From assembly GCA_030601755.1 (NCBI GenBank), contig JAUWBF010000010.1:1-64000 (forward strand): DNA of 64,000 bases, read 5' to 3'. Positions within the stretch are counted from its first letter, which is position 1. Each line of letters begins with the position of its first letter. Source of the DNA: Verrucomicrobiota bacterium (GTDB lineage: Bacteria; Verrucomicrobiota; Verrucomicrobiia; Opitutales; Opitutaceae). Positions 1-6,826 of this stretch are shown piece by piece. The notes beneath the pieces are model-generated. The model saw only the letters and a list, made by a program, of their open reading frames with translations, ran no database searches and was not told where the DNA came from. A program made the translations under genes and the position numbers.

Positions 1-224
1 CGGCCCTTATGCGGATTGTATTTTTCCGCCAATTTTGACCGCTCCGGCATTCGGAACGGTTTTTTCGTTTTCATCACCGTCGTCGCGGCGCGTGCGCGGG
101 TTTGGGCCAGCCGATGCCACCGATCTCCGACCGTTTTTCGGCCTATATTCATCATTGATGCCAAAGCTCCGCCGTCCGGCCGGGGCCGGTTTTATCAAAC
201 GCGTCGGCTTTATACAGTCGCGGA
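1..224. other. Non-coding flank 3' of the IS91-type transposase
   Basis: No credible gene is seen. Near the edge there is a small hairpin: GCGGA at 11-15 pairs with TCCGC at 25-29 around a T-rich loop. On the minus strand this lies just beyond the transposase stop, where a rolling-circle element could have its terminal hairpin. The true element end is not identified, because the window starts here and no second copy is available for comparison. Confidence 0.35.
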
Positions 225-1304
225 TCATGGCGGCGGTCCCCGGGGCAACAGTCCGATGCAAACCAGTGCAAACTTGCCGCAGTGCGGGCAGCATCGCGAC
301 CAGTCGGGGCGCGGCGGCGGAGCCGCCCGCACCACGATCATCTTGCGCAATAATGTTTCCACGCGCATGCGGCGAAGCTTCGCGGCCGGGTGCATCCAGC
401 CAAAATACCGCACGCGGTGCTGTCCCGGCTCGGGCACGTGACGCAGATACCGGCGCATAAACTCGGTGGCCGACAACGTGACTTCGCCTCGCTCGCCGGT
501 TTGGCTGTCGGTGTAGCTGAACCGCACCGTCTCGTCGGTCGCCTCGATGATGCGCTCGTCCGAGATCCCGGTGCGCTTCACGTAGCGGGCGAGATAACGC
601 ACGACCTCGGTGCCGCTGCCGGCGGCCTGCACATCGACGTTCCAGTCGGCCCGCCACGTCCGTTCGGGCAGCGCCGCGTGCAGGGCGGGCGCGGCGGCGC
701 GCAGCGCCTCCGCAAACCCGCGCCGGAAGGCGGCGGCGACGGCCTTGACCGGCAAGAACCAGTCGGCTGAACGGCACCGTTGCCAGCGCTTGCCGTCGGG
801 CCGCAAGCCGCCGCCGGGCACGATCAGGTGCACGTGCGGGTGGTGCTGCAACTGTCGTCCCCAGGTGTGCAGCACCGCGACCGCGGCGATGTCGGCACCG
901 AGCACGTTCTTGCGATGCGCGACTTGCTGCAACGCGCCGAAGGCCTGCGCAAACAGCAGGTCGGCCAGCCGCGCGGGCTCGGCCGCGAAGGCCGTCCGCA
1001 GGGTGTCGGGCACCGTAAAGGTCCAGAAGTAATACGGCACCGGCAGGAGTTTTTCCTGCATGGCCTCGGTCCACGCGGCCGCGCCTTGCCCGCCGCAGCG
1101 CGGGCAGGCGCGATGGTGACAACTGTGATAGGCGTAGTCGTGGCCCGAGCAATCCGCGCAGGCATAGACGCGCCCGCCGAGGGCGGGCGTGCGGCACCGC
1201 AGGATCGCGGTCAGCGCGCGGCGATGCGCCGGAGGCAGCGTGCCGTGCCGGCCCGCCAGCCACCGCGGCGCCTGCCGCGCCAGCCAGTCGGCCAGGGCGG
1301 TCAC
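225..1304 (-). CDS. IS91-family Y2 rolling-circle transposase
   Basis: The product (359 aa) is a single-strand DNA transposase of the IS91/ISCR type, which mobilises DNA by rolling-circle transfer. The N-terminus carries a zinc-binding cluster (Cys37, 49, 52, 62, 67, 70). The HUH metal motif HPHVHL has histidines at 157 and 159. The paired tyrosines of the Y2 class are Tyr237 and Tyr241 in YLARY, so all catalytic elements are present and the gene looks intact. The start is GTG at 1304. A truncated tyrosine-recombinase gene lies 32 bp upstream on the same strand, an arrangement found in some IS91-type elements. It may be active in trans even though the element is broken. Confidence 0.88.
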   Translation of the reverse strand: MTALADWLARQAPRWLAGRHGTLPPAHRRALTAILRCRTPALGGRVYACADCSGHDYAYHSCHHRACPRCGGQGAAAWTEAMQEKLLPVPYYFWTFTVPDTLRTAFAAEPARLADLLFAQAFGALQQVAHRKNVLGADIAAVAVLHTWGRQLQHHPHVHLIVPGGGLRPDGKRWQRCRSADWFLPVKAVAAAFRRGFAEALRAAAPALHAALPERTWRADWNVDVQAAGSGTEVVRYLARYVKRTGISDERIIEATDETVRFSYTDSQTGERGEVTLSATEFMRRYLRHVPEPGQHRVRYFGWMHPAAKLRRMRVETLLRKMIVVRAAPPPRPDWSRCCPHCGKFALVCIGLLPRGPPP

Positions 1305-1308
1305 TTGC

Positions 1309-1333
1309 GGCGTATCAGATTAGCCGATACGCC
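1309..1333 (-). promoter_or_regulatory. Hairpin between recombinase stub and transposase gene
   Basis: GGCGTATC (1309-1316) and GATACGCC (1326-1333) form an 8-bp perfect stem with a 9-base loop. It fills the gap between the recombinase stop and the transposase GTG start. It could limit read-through, hide the start, or be a protein site. There is no T-tract, so it is not a classic terminator. Confidence 0.4.
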
Positions 1334-1336
1334 CGC

Positions 1337-1585
1337 TCAGGCCGACGGCGGACGCAGCCGGTCGAGCGCGGCGCGCGCGCCGGCCTCGTTGACCGCCGTC
1401 AGGTGCGTGTAGATCAGCGTCGTCTCCAATGACGAGTGCCCGAGGTAGGCGGAGATCAGCCGGATGGAAACGCCCTCTTCGAGCAAGTGCGTGGCGTAGC
1501 TATGGCGCAGGGTGTGCACGCACGTGCCCTCCGGCAGGCGCGCGGCCGCGCGGGCGTGACGCAGGCAGTTTTGCACCGAGCCCAC
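1337..1585 (-). pseudogene. Tyrosine recombinase (phage integrase family), C-terminal stub
   Basis: Only about 82 residues remain, covering the end of the catalytic domain. The HxxR box (HTLRH, His24 and Arg27), the GHSS box (His50) and the nucleophile Tyr59 (IYTHL) are all present. The N-terminal core-binding domain and the first catalytic arginine are missing, so the protein cannot be active. The frame becomes unrelated sequence at about 1586-1590, where the IS110-type remnant begins. Insertion or recombination with that element is the likely cause of truncation. A GTG at 1585 is only the first start-like codon, not a real start. Confidence 0.85.
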
Positions 1586-1617
1586 TTCTAAGAAACTACC
1601 CTGACGGGTGTTGATTT

Positions 1618-2187
1618 TCAGGTGGTTGCGGAGGTGTCTTGGCAGGGGACGAGCATAAAGCCGAGGGCTTGGGCTTGGGCTTGGCGGCGAAGGCGGGTTT
1701 CGCGGCGTGAGCGGTCCTGTTGCTGATGGTGGGCGAAGCGGGTTTCATCGTAGGGCTGGCGGGTGGTGAGCAGGTGATAAATAATCCGGGCCAGTTTGTG
1801 CGCGGTGGCGGTGATGGCCTTGGGCGCGCCGAGGTGGGCGCGCTTTCGTCGGAAGAAGTCGCCTATGGCGCTGTGGCTGCGGCCGGCCGCGTAGGCGGCC
1901 ATGCGCAGCGCGTAGGCCGCCCGGCTGGAGACCTTGCGGGTGCGCGTTTCCAGGGGCTTGCCGCCGGACACGCGGTTGTCCGGACACAGGCCGAGCCAGG
2001 AGGTGAAGTGTTTTTCGGTTCGGAAGCGGTCCAGGTCCGCGCCGATCTCCGAGTAAAGGATGTGCGCGGTCACCGCGCTGATGCCGGGCAGCGCGGTCAG
2101 GTCGACCCCGAGGATGCGGTGCAGGTGCCCACGCACGTCGAACCGGGGCTGGTTGCGCTCGGGCTTGCGGGTGCGGGCGGGCGGCGA
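1618..2187 (-). pseudogene. IS110-family transposase, C-terminal remnant
   Basis: The open frame (about 190 codons from the upstream in-frame stop) encodes the C-terminal IS116/IS110/IS902 domain. It includes DLTALPGISAVTAHILYSEI, then FTSWLGLCPDNRVSGGK and GAPKAITATAHKLARIIYHL. The N-terminal RuvC-like DEDD domain is absent: the frame closes at 2188-2190 and unrelated repeat DNA follows. A GTG at 2136 is the first start-like codon but lies inside the domain. The stretch 1588-1617 (TAGTTTCTTAG region) is probably the element's right end abutting the truncated recombinase. No activity is expected. Confidence 0.85.
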
Positions 2188-2234
2188 TCAAGCCCGTGGA
2201 TGATGCTGCATCAGATATACGCCGGTGCCTTTGA

Positions 2235-2423
2235 TCGGCCGACCGACGATCTTGGTCGGTCGTTCCTCCGGATTCGTCGGCCGTTCCACGAAATTTGTGG
2301 TTTGTTCGACAAATTTGCTCGGCCGTTCCTGCAAATTCATCGGTCGTTTTACAATTTTCGTCGGTCATTCCTGCAATTTCGTCGGTCGTTCCACAAAATT
2401 GGTCCGTCGTCTCATGAAAATCG
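2235..2423. repeat. Nine tandem 21-bp units, indel-free
   Basis: Nine consecutive 21-base units start at 2235, 2256, 2277, 2298, 2319, 2340, 2361, 2382 and 2403. Most begin TCGGTCGTTCC or TCGGCCGTTCC and end in an AT-rich AAATT block. Units differ by substitutions only, so both strands stay open in a 7-residue rhythm. The minus strand reads like TTDEFAG repeated, and the plus strand like VGRSTKF repeated. The region is clearly less GC-rich than its surroundings. Flanking 2188-2234 and 2424-2596 show no gene I can support. A minus-strand frame (GTG at 2470) runs through the repeat into the IS110 remnant, so any encoded protein would be truncated. Confidence 0.85.
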
Positions 2424-2596
2424 TCTGCTCGGGAAGACGGGTGGTCGGCAAACGGTTCGCGACGAGCCACAGGTCGGGTTCCCGGGAGACGCGACGATCC
2501 CTTGGATCATACCGGCGGTTCACCGGATTGGGTCGTTTCCGAGGAATGGCCAGCCGTCTCGCATAGGACCCGATGAAGCCCAGACAGAGGCCGCGT

Positions 2597-3097
2597 TTAT
2601 CCGACGGGATGGACCATCGAGGCGCGCGCCCACTCGACCACGCCGGCGCAGCCGTCCTCGAGCAGGTCGAGGACGTGCTCGAAACCTTGGTCGCCGCCGT
2701 AGTAGGGATCGGGGACCTCGGTCTCGGCGTGGGTTTGGCAAAACTCGCAGAAGGCGCGCACGCGGGCGCGCTGGCGGTCGTCGCGGGCAAGGGCGAGCAC
2801 GCCGCGGCGGTTGTCCTCGTCCATCGTGAGGATGAGGTCGAAGCGATCGAGGTCGGCGGCGGTCACTTGGCGGGCCCGGCTGGCGAGGTCGTAGCCGCGG
2901 CGGGACGCGGCGGCGCGCATGCGGCGGTCGGGCGGCGAGCCGGCGTGGTAACCGATGGTGCCGGCGGAGTCGACCGTCACACGGTCGGCGAGACCGGCGG
3001 CGGCAAGCCGTGCGCGAAGCACGCCCTCGCCGGCGGGCGAACGGCAGATGTTGCCCATGCAAACAAAGAGGATGCGGAGCGGCTCGGTCGGAGTCAT
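2597..3097 (-). CDS. Low-molecular-weight protein-tyrosine phosphatase
   Basis: The 166-aa product has the LMW-PTP signature loop near its start: FVCMGNICRSP, with catalytic Cys13 and phosphate-binding Arg19. The general-acid region VPDPYYGG lies near the C-terminus. Members remove phosphate from tyrosine, and bacterial ones often counteract polysaccharide-export or regulatory tyrosine kinases. An in-frame TTG at 3190 would overlap the upstream gene and add about 31 unlikely residues. ATG at 3097 is preferred because it puts the catalytic loop at the usual distance from the N-terminus. It is the last gene of the Hsp70-type operon (89-bp gap), so its substrate could belong to that system. No partner kinase is visible. 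Confidence 0.9.
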   Translation of the reverse strand: MTPTEPLRILFVCMGNICRSPAGEGVLRARLAAAGLADRVTVDSAGTIGYHAGSPPDRRMRAAASRRGYDLASRARQVTAADLDRFDLILTMDEDNRRGVLALARDDRQRARVRAFCEFCQTHAETEVPDPYYGGDQGFEHVLDLLEDGCAGVVEWARASMVHPVG

Positions 3098-3186
3098 GTG
3101 ATCGGGCGGGTCGCCTGCATGGGAATCGTGGTTGTTGGCAGGGCGGTCGGCAGTGAACGGCGCGTGGTCCGAAACGGCGGGTCGGC

Positions 3187-3759
3187 TCAACGACGGGGCG
3201 GCGGCAGCTCGAAGGTGACCATGGGCTCGGGCGAGGGCGTGGCCACGGGGACGGGCACGGCCGGCAGGGTGTTGCGCACGGGGGTCGCGGGGGCGGTGCG
3301 GACCGCGGGCGTCACCGGCACGGTGGCGACGGGTTGCACGACGGTGGCGGGGCGGGCTTGCTCGGGCGAGTCGCGGCCGGCGTCGGCGGCGCGGGGCCAG
3401 AGGAGGAGCGTCAACAGGCCGATCAGCAGGGCCGCGGCGGCGGGGGGCAGGTAGCCGACCCAGGCTGGGCGTTGCTGCCAGATCTCGATGGCCTCGATCA
3501 TGCCCTCGATCTCGGGGTCGCCGGGGCGGAGCTGGGCGAGTTGACGCCAGAGGCGGCGGGCTCGGGCGTGGTCGCCTTGGCGGGTGACGATGACGGCGAG
3601 GGTGTGCAGGAGCGCGGGGTTGGCGGAGGGTGAATCGGCGCCGGCGAGGCCGGCCTCGGCCTCGCGGAGGCGGCCGCGGTCGGCGAGTTCGCGCGCGCGG
3701 AGGATGCGCAGGGTGTCGGTGATGGCGGCGGTGTCGGCGGCGGGGGTCGGAGCGGTCAT
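3187..3759 (-). CDS. TPR-like protein with one transmembrane helix and Pro-rich tail
   Basis: The 190-aa product has an N-terminal helical region (residues about 15-95) that reads as two TPR-like hairpins (ARELADRGRLREAEAGL and GDHARARRLWRQLAQLRPGD). A hydrophobic helix at about 101-121 follows, then a Pro/Val/Thr-rich tail. The expected topology is a cytoplasmic TPR domain anchored to the inner membrane with an extracytoplasmic tail. The gene begins 29 bp after the Hsp70 stop, so the TPR domain may tether the chaperone to the membrane; this is inference from context. No family name is recognised. Confidence 0.7.
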   Translation of the reverse strand: MTAPTPAADTAAITDTLRILRARELADRGRLREAEAGLAGADSPSANPALLHTLAVIVTRQGDHARARRLWRQLAQLRPGDPEIEGMIEAIEIWQQRPAWVGYLPPAAAALLIGLLTLLLWPRAADAGRDSPEQARPATVVQPVATVPVTPAVRTAPATPVRNTLPAVPVPVATPSPEPMVTFELPPPRR

Positions 3760-3788
3760 CGGGACGGGGCGGGGCGATGGTTAACGCT

Positions 3789-6281
3789 TCAGGCGAGCAG
3801 CGAGGAGCCGTAGCCGTGGCGGGCGTCGGCGAAGGCCTCGGGGGGGATGAGGTCCTGGAGTTGGTAGGAGATCTCGGTGAGGTCGGAGTGGCGGCCGTCG
3901 GCGAGGGCGGCCTGGCCGGCGGTGATGAGCTGGTCGGCCTTGGCGGGGTCGGTCATGAGTTCGCGGCAGGCGACGAGGGCCTCGAAGTGTTCGCGCCAGA
4001 ACTCGGGCTGGCGGTGGCGGATGGCGTCGTGCAGGGCGTTGAGCTCGGCCATGACGTCGGGCAGGCGGGCGCGTTCGCGGCGGTCGATGACGGCGCGCAC
4101 TGCGGACTGGAGTTCGGCGGCGCGGGCCTGCTCGGCGGGGGTGCCGTGGCGGAGAATGAGGTCGGCGACCTCGACGAGGCGTTCCTCGGCGGACTGCACG
4201 GAGAGGGGCCAGCCGAGGCGGCCGGCGAGGGTGTCGAGGCGGTTCTTCAGGTCCAGGAGGATGTGCTCGGCCTGAAGGAGGGAGTCGAAGTCGGGGTCGG
4301 GCGACTTGAGGATGGCGATCAGGCGGGTGCGCTGGGCGAGTTTTTCAAACTGGATGAGGGGCCGCATGTGATCGAACTCGGCGTCGGGCCCGAGGGCCTT
4401 GCGGAGGTCGGCGAGGCGTTTGTTTTCCTTGGCGAACTCGTCGCGGAGGACGGCGAGGTCGGGGTGGCGCTGGGCGCCGCCGAGGTCGAGGCGCGCGGGA
4501 AACTCCTCGTCGAGGAGGGGCACGTAGGCGACGACGGAGAGCAGGCGGGAGGCGTCCATGTGGAGCGTGACCTCGACCTCGGTGCCGAGGGGCATGTCGC
4601 GGTGGAGCTGGCCGGCGGTGATGTCGAGGGTGCCGATGAGGAGGTTGCGGTCGGCGAGTTCGTGGTCGCCCTCGATGACGGGGATGCGCAGGAGGCTGCC
4701 GGGGGTGTCGCGCTGGAGGGCGGAGGTGGTGCGGTAGGTGCGGGTGGACTTGGCGGGGAGGCCGGCCCCCTTGGGGAAGTGAAGGGCGACCTGGTTGTCG
4801 GCGAGGGCGACGCCGAGGTTGTGGATGAGGGTCTGCTCCTCGACGACGAGGCCGACGGTGTAGGTGAGGCCGGCGGGGCGGGTCTCGCGGAGGGTGCCGG
4901 CGGCGTCGGTGAGCTCGATGGCGAACTCGTTGGGCAGGCCGACCTCGGCGCGGAGGGCGAGGCGGAAGGTGCCGTCGGGCGCGAGGGGGAGGCGGCCGCT
5001 GCGCCACTTGGTGGTGGCGTGCACGAACTCGATGGCGGCGCCGTCCAGGGGGGCGCCGGCGGGCGGGTGGACCTTGCCGCCGACGATGGGCTCGGGGTCG
5101 GCGCCGACGGGTTTGTAGACGAGGTCGATGTCGCAGACTCCGGCCGAGGCGGGTCGGCGGCGGATGGTGGCGGCGTCGACGCGCTGGGTGGAGGCGAAGA
5201 TGGCGGCGCCGCGGGCGACGACGGTGAGGGGATCGACGGCGAGGTCGCAGGGGATGCCGAGCTCGGCGGCGACGAGGTCGCGAAAGTAGGGGGCGAGCGT
5301 GGGGCCGCCGACGAAGACGAGTTTCTCGACGGCGGAGGGTTCGAGGCCTTGCGAGGCGAGCACGCGGCGGGCGATGGCGACGGCCTGCAGGACGCTGGGC
5401 TCGGCGATGGCGGCGAGGTCGCCGCGGGTGAGCTCGACCTCGAGCACGCGCCGCTCGGAGCCGAGGCTGAAGAGGTCGAGCTCGAGATAGCTGTAGGTCT
5501 GGCGGGAGAGGTCGATCTTGGCGATCTCGGCGGCGGCCTTGAGGCGGAGGAGGTCGTGGCGGTGGCGTTCGATGCCGCGGGCGAAGTCGGGGGCGTTGAA
5601 CTGGGCCTGCACGCGGGGCGCGAGGAGTTTTTCCACGATGGCCCAGTCGATGTCGGCGCCGCCGAGGAAGTTGTCGCCGTCGTGGTTGACGACGGACATG
5701 ACGCCGTGCTCGGAGCGCACGAGGGCAGCGTCGAAGGTGCCGCCGCCGAAGTCGAACACGAGCCAGTAGGCGCGGGCGTCGTGTTTCTGGAAGCCGTAGG
5801 CGAGCGCGGCGGCGATGGGTTCCTGCAGGAGGGGCGCGGTGGTGAAGCCGGCGAGCGCGGCGGCGCGTTGGGTGGCGTCGCACTGGTGCAGGCCGAAGGC
5901 GGCGGGCACGGTGAGCACGGCGGCGGTGATGTCCTCGCCTTTTTTCTGGGCGACGTCGGCGCGCAGGGACTTGAGGATCTCGGCGGAGAGTTCCTCGGGC
6001 TTGAGGCGGCGGTCGGAGGAGCGGAAGTGGTGCTCGTGCGCGGTGCCCATGCGGCGCTTGAACTCGAGGTGCACGTCGTGGATGGCGCGTTCGTCGGCGA
6101 GCTTGGAGCGCGCGCCCTGGCCGACCCAGAGGTTGCCGGCCTTGTTGATGTAGACGGCGGAGGCGGTGGTGTCGGCGTCGAAGTTGTTCTTGATGATCTC
6201 GGTGCCGACGCCGGTCGCGAGGGCGATGGCGGAGTTGGTGGTGCCGAGGTCGATGCCGTAGTCGATCGTGGTGCGGTTCAT
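3789..6281 (-). CDS. Non-canonical Hsp70 (DnaK-like) chaperone with inserted beta domain
   Basis: The 830-aa product starts with an Hsp70 nucleotide-binding domain (about 5-370): phosphate-1 motif DLGTTNS (11-17), phosphate-2 DFGGGTFD (177-184) and adenosine motif VGGPTLAP (324-331). About 80 residues (roughly 395-478) with an Ig/carboxypeptidase-regulatory-like beta pattern then precede a diverged substrate-binding beta domain (about 485-595). The C-terminus is a long helical region to 830 with no EEVD-like tail. DnaK is usually about 640 aa. It is probably an ATP-dependent chaperone for a dedicated client. A GrpE-like gene lies 15 bp upstream and a J-like gene before that, so the operon supplies its own cochaperones. 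The client is unknown. Confidence 0.85.
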   Translation of the reverse strand: MNRTTIDYGIDLGTTNSAIALATGVGTEIIKNNFDADTTASAVYINKAGNLWVGQGARSKLADERAIHDVHLEFKRRMGTAHEHHFRSSDRRLKPEELSAEILKSLRADVAQKKGEDITAAVLTVPAAFGLHQCDATQRAAALAGFTTAPLLQEPIAAALAYGFQKHDARAYWLVFDFGGGTFDAALVRSEHGVMSVVNHDGDNFLGGADIDWAIVEKLLAPRVQAQFNAPDFARGIERHRHDLLRLKAAAEIAKIDLSRQTYSYLELDLFSLGSERRVLEVELTRGDLAAIAEPSVLQAVAIARRVLASQGLEPSAVEKLVFVGGPTLAPYFRDLVAAELGIPCDLAVDPLTVVARGAAIFASTQRVDAATIRRRPASAGVCDIDLVYKPVGADPEPIVGGKVHPPAGAPLDGAAIEFVHATTKWRSGRLPLAPDGTFRLALRAEVGLPNEFAIELTDAAGTLRETRPAGLTYTVGLVVEEQTLIHNLGVALADNQVALHFPKGAGLPAKSTRTYRTTSALQRDTPGSLLRIPVIEGDHELADRNLLIGTLDITAGQLHRDMPLGTEVEVTLHMDASRLLSVVAYVPLLDEEFPARLDLGGAQRHPDLAVLRDEFAKENKRLADLRKALGPDAEFDHMRPLIQFEKLAQRTRLIAILKSPDPDFDSLLQAEHILLDLKNRLDTLAGRLGWPLSVQSAEERLVEVADLILRHGTPAEQARAAELQSAVRAVIDRRERARLPDVMAELNALHDAIRHRQPEFWREHFEALVACRELMTDPAKADQLITAGQAALADGRHSDLTEISYQLQDLIPPEAFADARHGYGSSLLA

Positions 6282-6296
6282 CGGAGCGGGGGCCGG

Positions 6297-6821
6297 TCAG
6301 GCGTTGGAGGTTTCGTCAAGGGGGACGCCCACCACGACCTCGCCGGACTGGAGGAGGCGGCCGCGCCAGAGCACGGCGGGACGGATAGCCTCGACGATGG
6401 TGTCGCGGGAGAGGCCGGGCGTGGGCTGAAAGGTGAGGACCTTGACCGGCAGGCCGGGGTCGTAGGGCTCGTTGAGCCAGTCCTTCAACGTCAGCTCGAG
6501 CTGCGCGAAGGCCTCCACGGCGGCGTCGATGTGCCGGCCCGAGCGGCGCACGACGTCGGCGGGCTGGGCGTTGTCCTGCAGGCGGTGACGGGCGCGCCAC
6601 ACATGGGTCGCGAGATCGGCCAGCGGGCCATCAAGGCCGGCGGCGTCGCTGGCGGCGGTCGCGGCCGATGGCGCCGCGGGGGCCGGCGCGGCGACGGGGG
6701 TCGCGATGGTCTCGGACAAGGCGCGCCAGGCGGTCAGGGCTTGGTCGATGGCGGGGTCGGGAAAGCGGGCGAGTTTGCGGGGGTCGCGGGCGAGGAGCTG
6801 TTGCAGGAACGTGGCGGGCAT
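6297..6821 (-). CDS. GrpE-like nucleotide-exchange factor (divergent)
   Basis: The 174-aa product has an Ala/Pro-rich linker (about 40-60), a helical middle (about 62-115), and a C-terminal beta-like module. That module ends IRPAVLWRGRLLQSGEVVVG, which matches the layout of the GrpE beta domain (a basic turn followed by RPA.VVV). Overall similarity to GrpE is weak by eye, so the assignment rests on this ending plus its place directly upstream (15 bp) of an Hsp70 gene. Its start, ATG at 6821, comes 5 bp after the stop of the J-like gene, which implies tight co-expression. It probably speeds ADP release from the partner Hsp70. Confidence 0.55.
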   Translation of the reverse strand: MPATFLQQLLARDPRKLARFPDPAIDQALTAWRALSETIATPVAAPAPAAPSAATAASDAAGLDGPLADLATHVWRARHRLQDNAQPADVVRRSGRHIDAAVEAFAQLELTLKDWLNEPYDPGLPVKVLTFQPTPGLSRDTIVEAIRPAVLWRGRLLQSGEVVVGVPLDETSNA

Positions 6822-6826
6822 GGAGG

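Larger units (their letters stand above)
225..1588 (-). mobile_element. Partial IS91-type element (recombinase stub plus transposase)
   Basis: A tyrosine-recombinase gene and a Y2 transposase gene lie in tandem on the minus strand, as in IS91 relatives that carry both. The recombinase end is cut by another element at about 1588. The far end beyond 225 was not located. Extent is therefore a minimum. Confidence 0.6.

Noticed and set aside
7-1263. Alternative minus-strand frame over the IS91-type transposase
   Set aside because: Arg/Ala-rich out-of-frame shadow; the neighbouring frame has the HUH and Y2 motifs.
2235-2423. CRISPR array
   Set aside because: Units are contiguous with no spacers and no cas genes are near; it is a tandem repeat.
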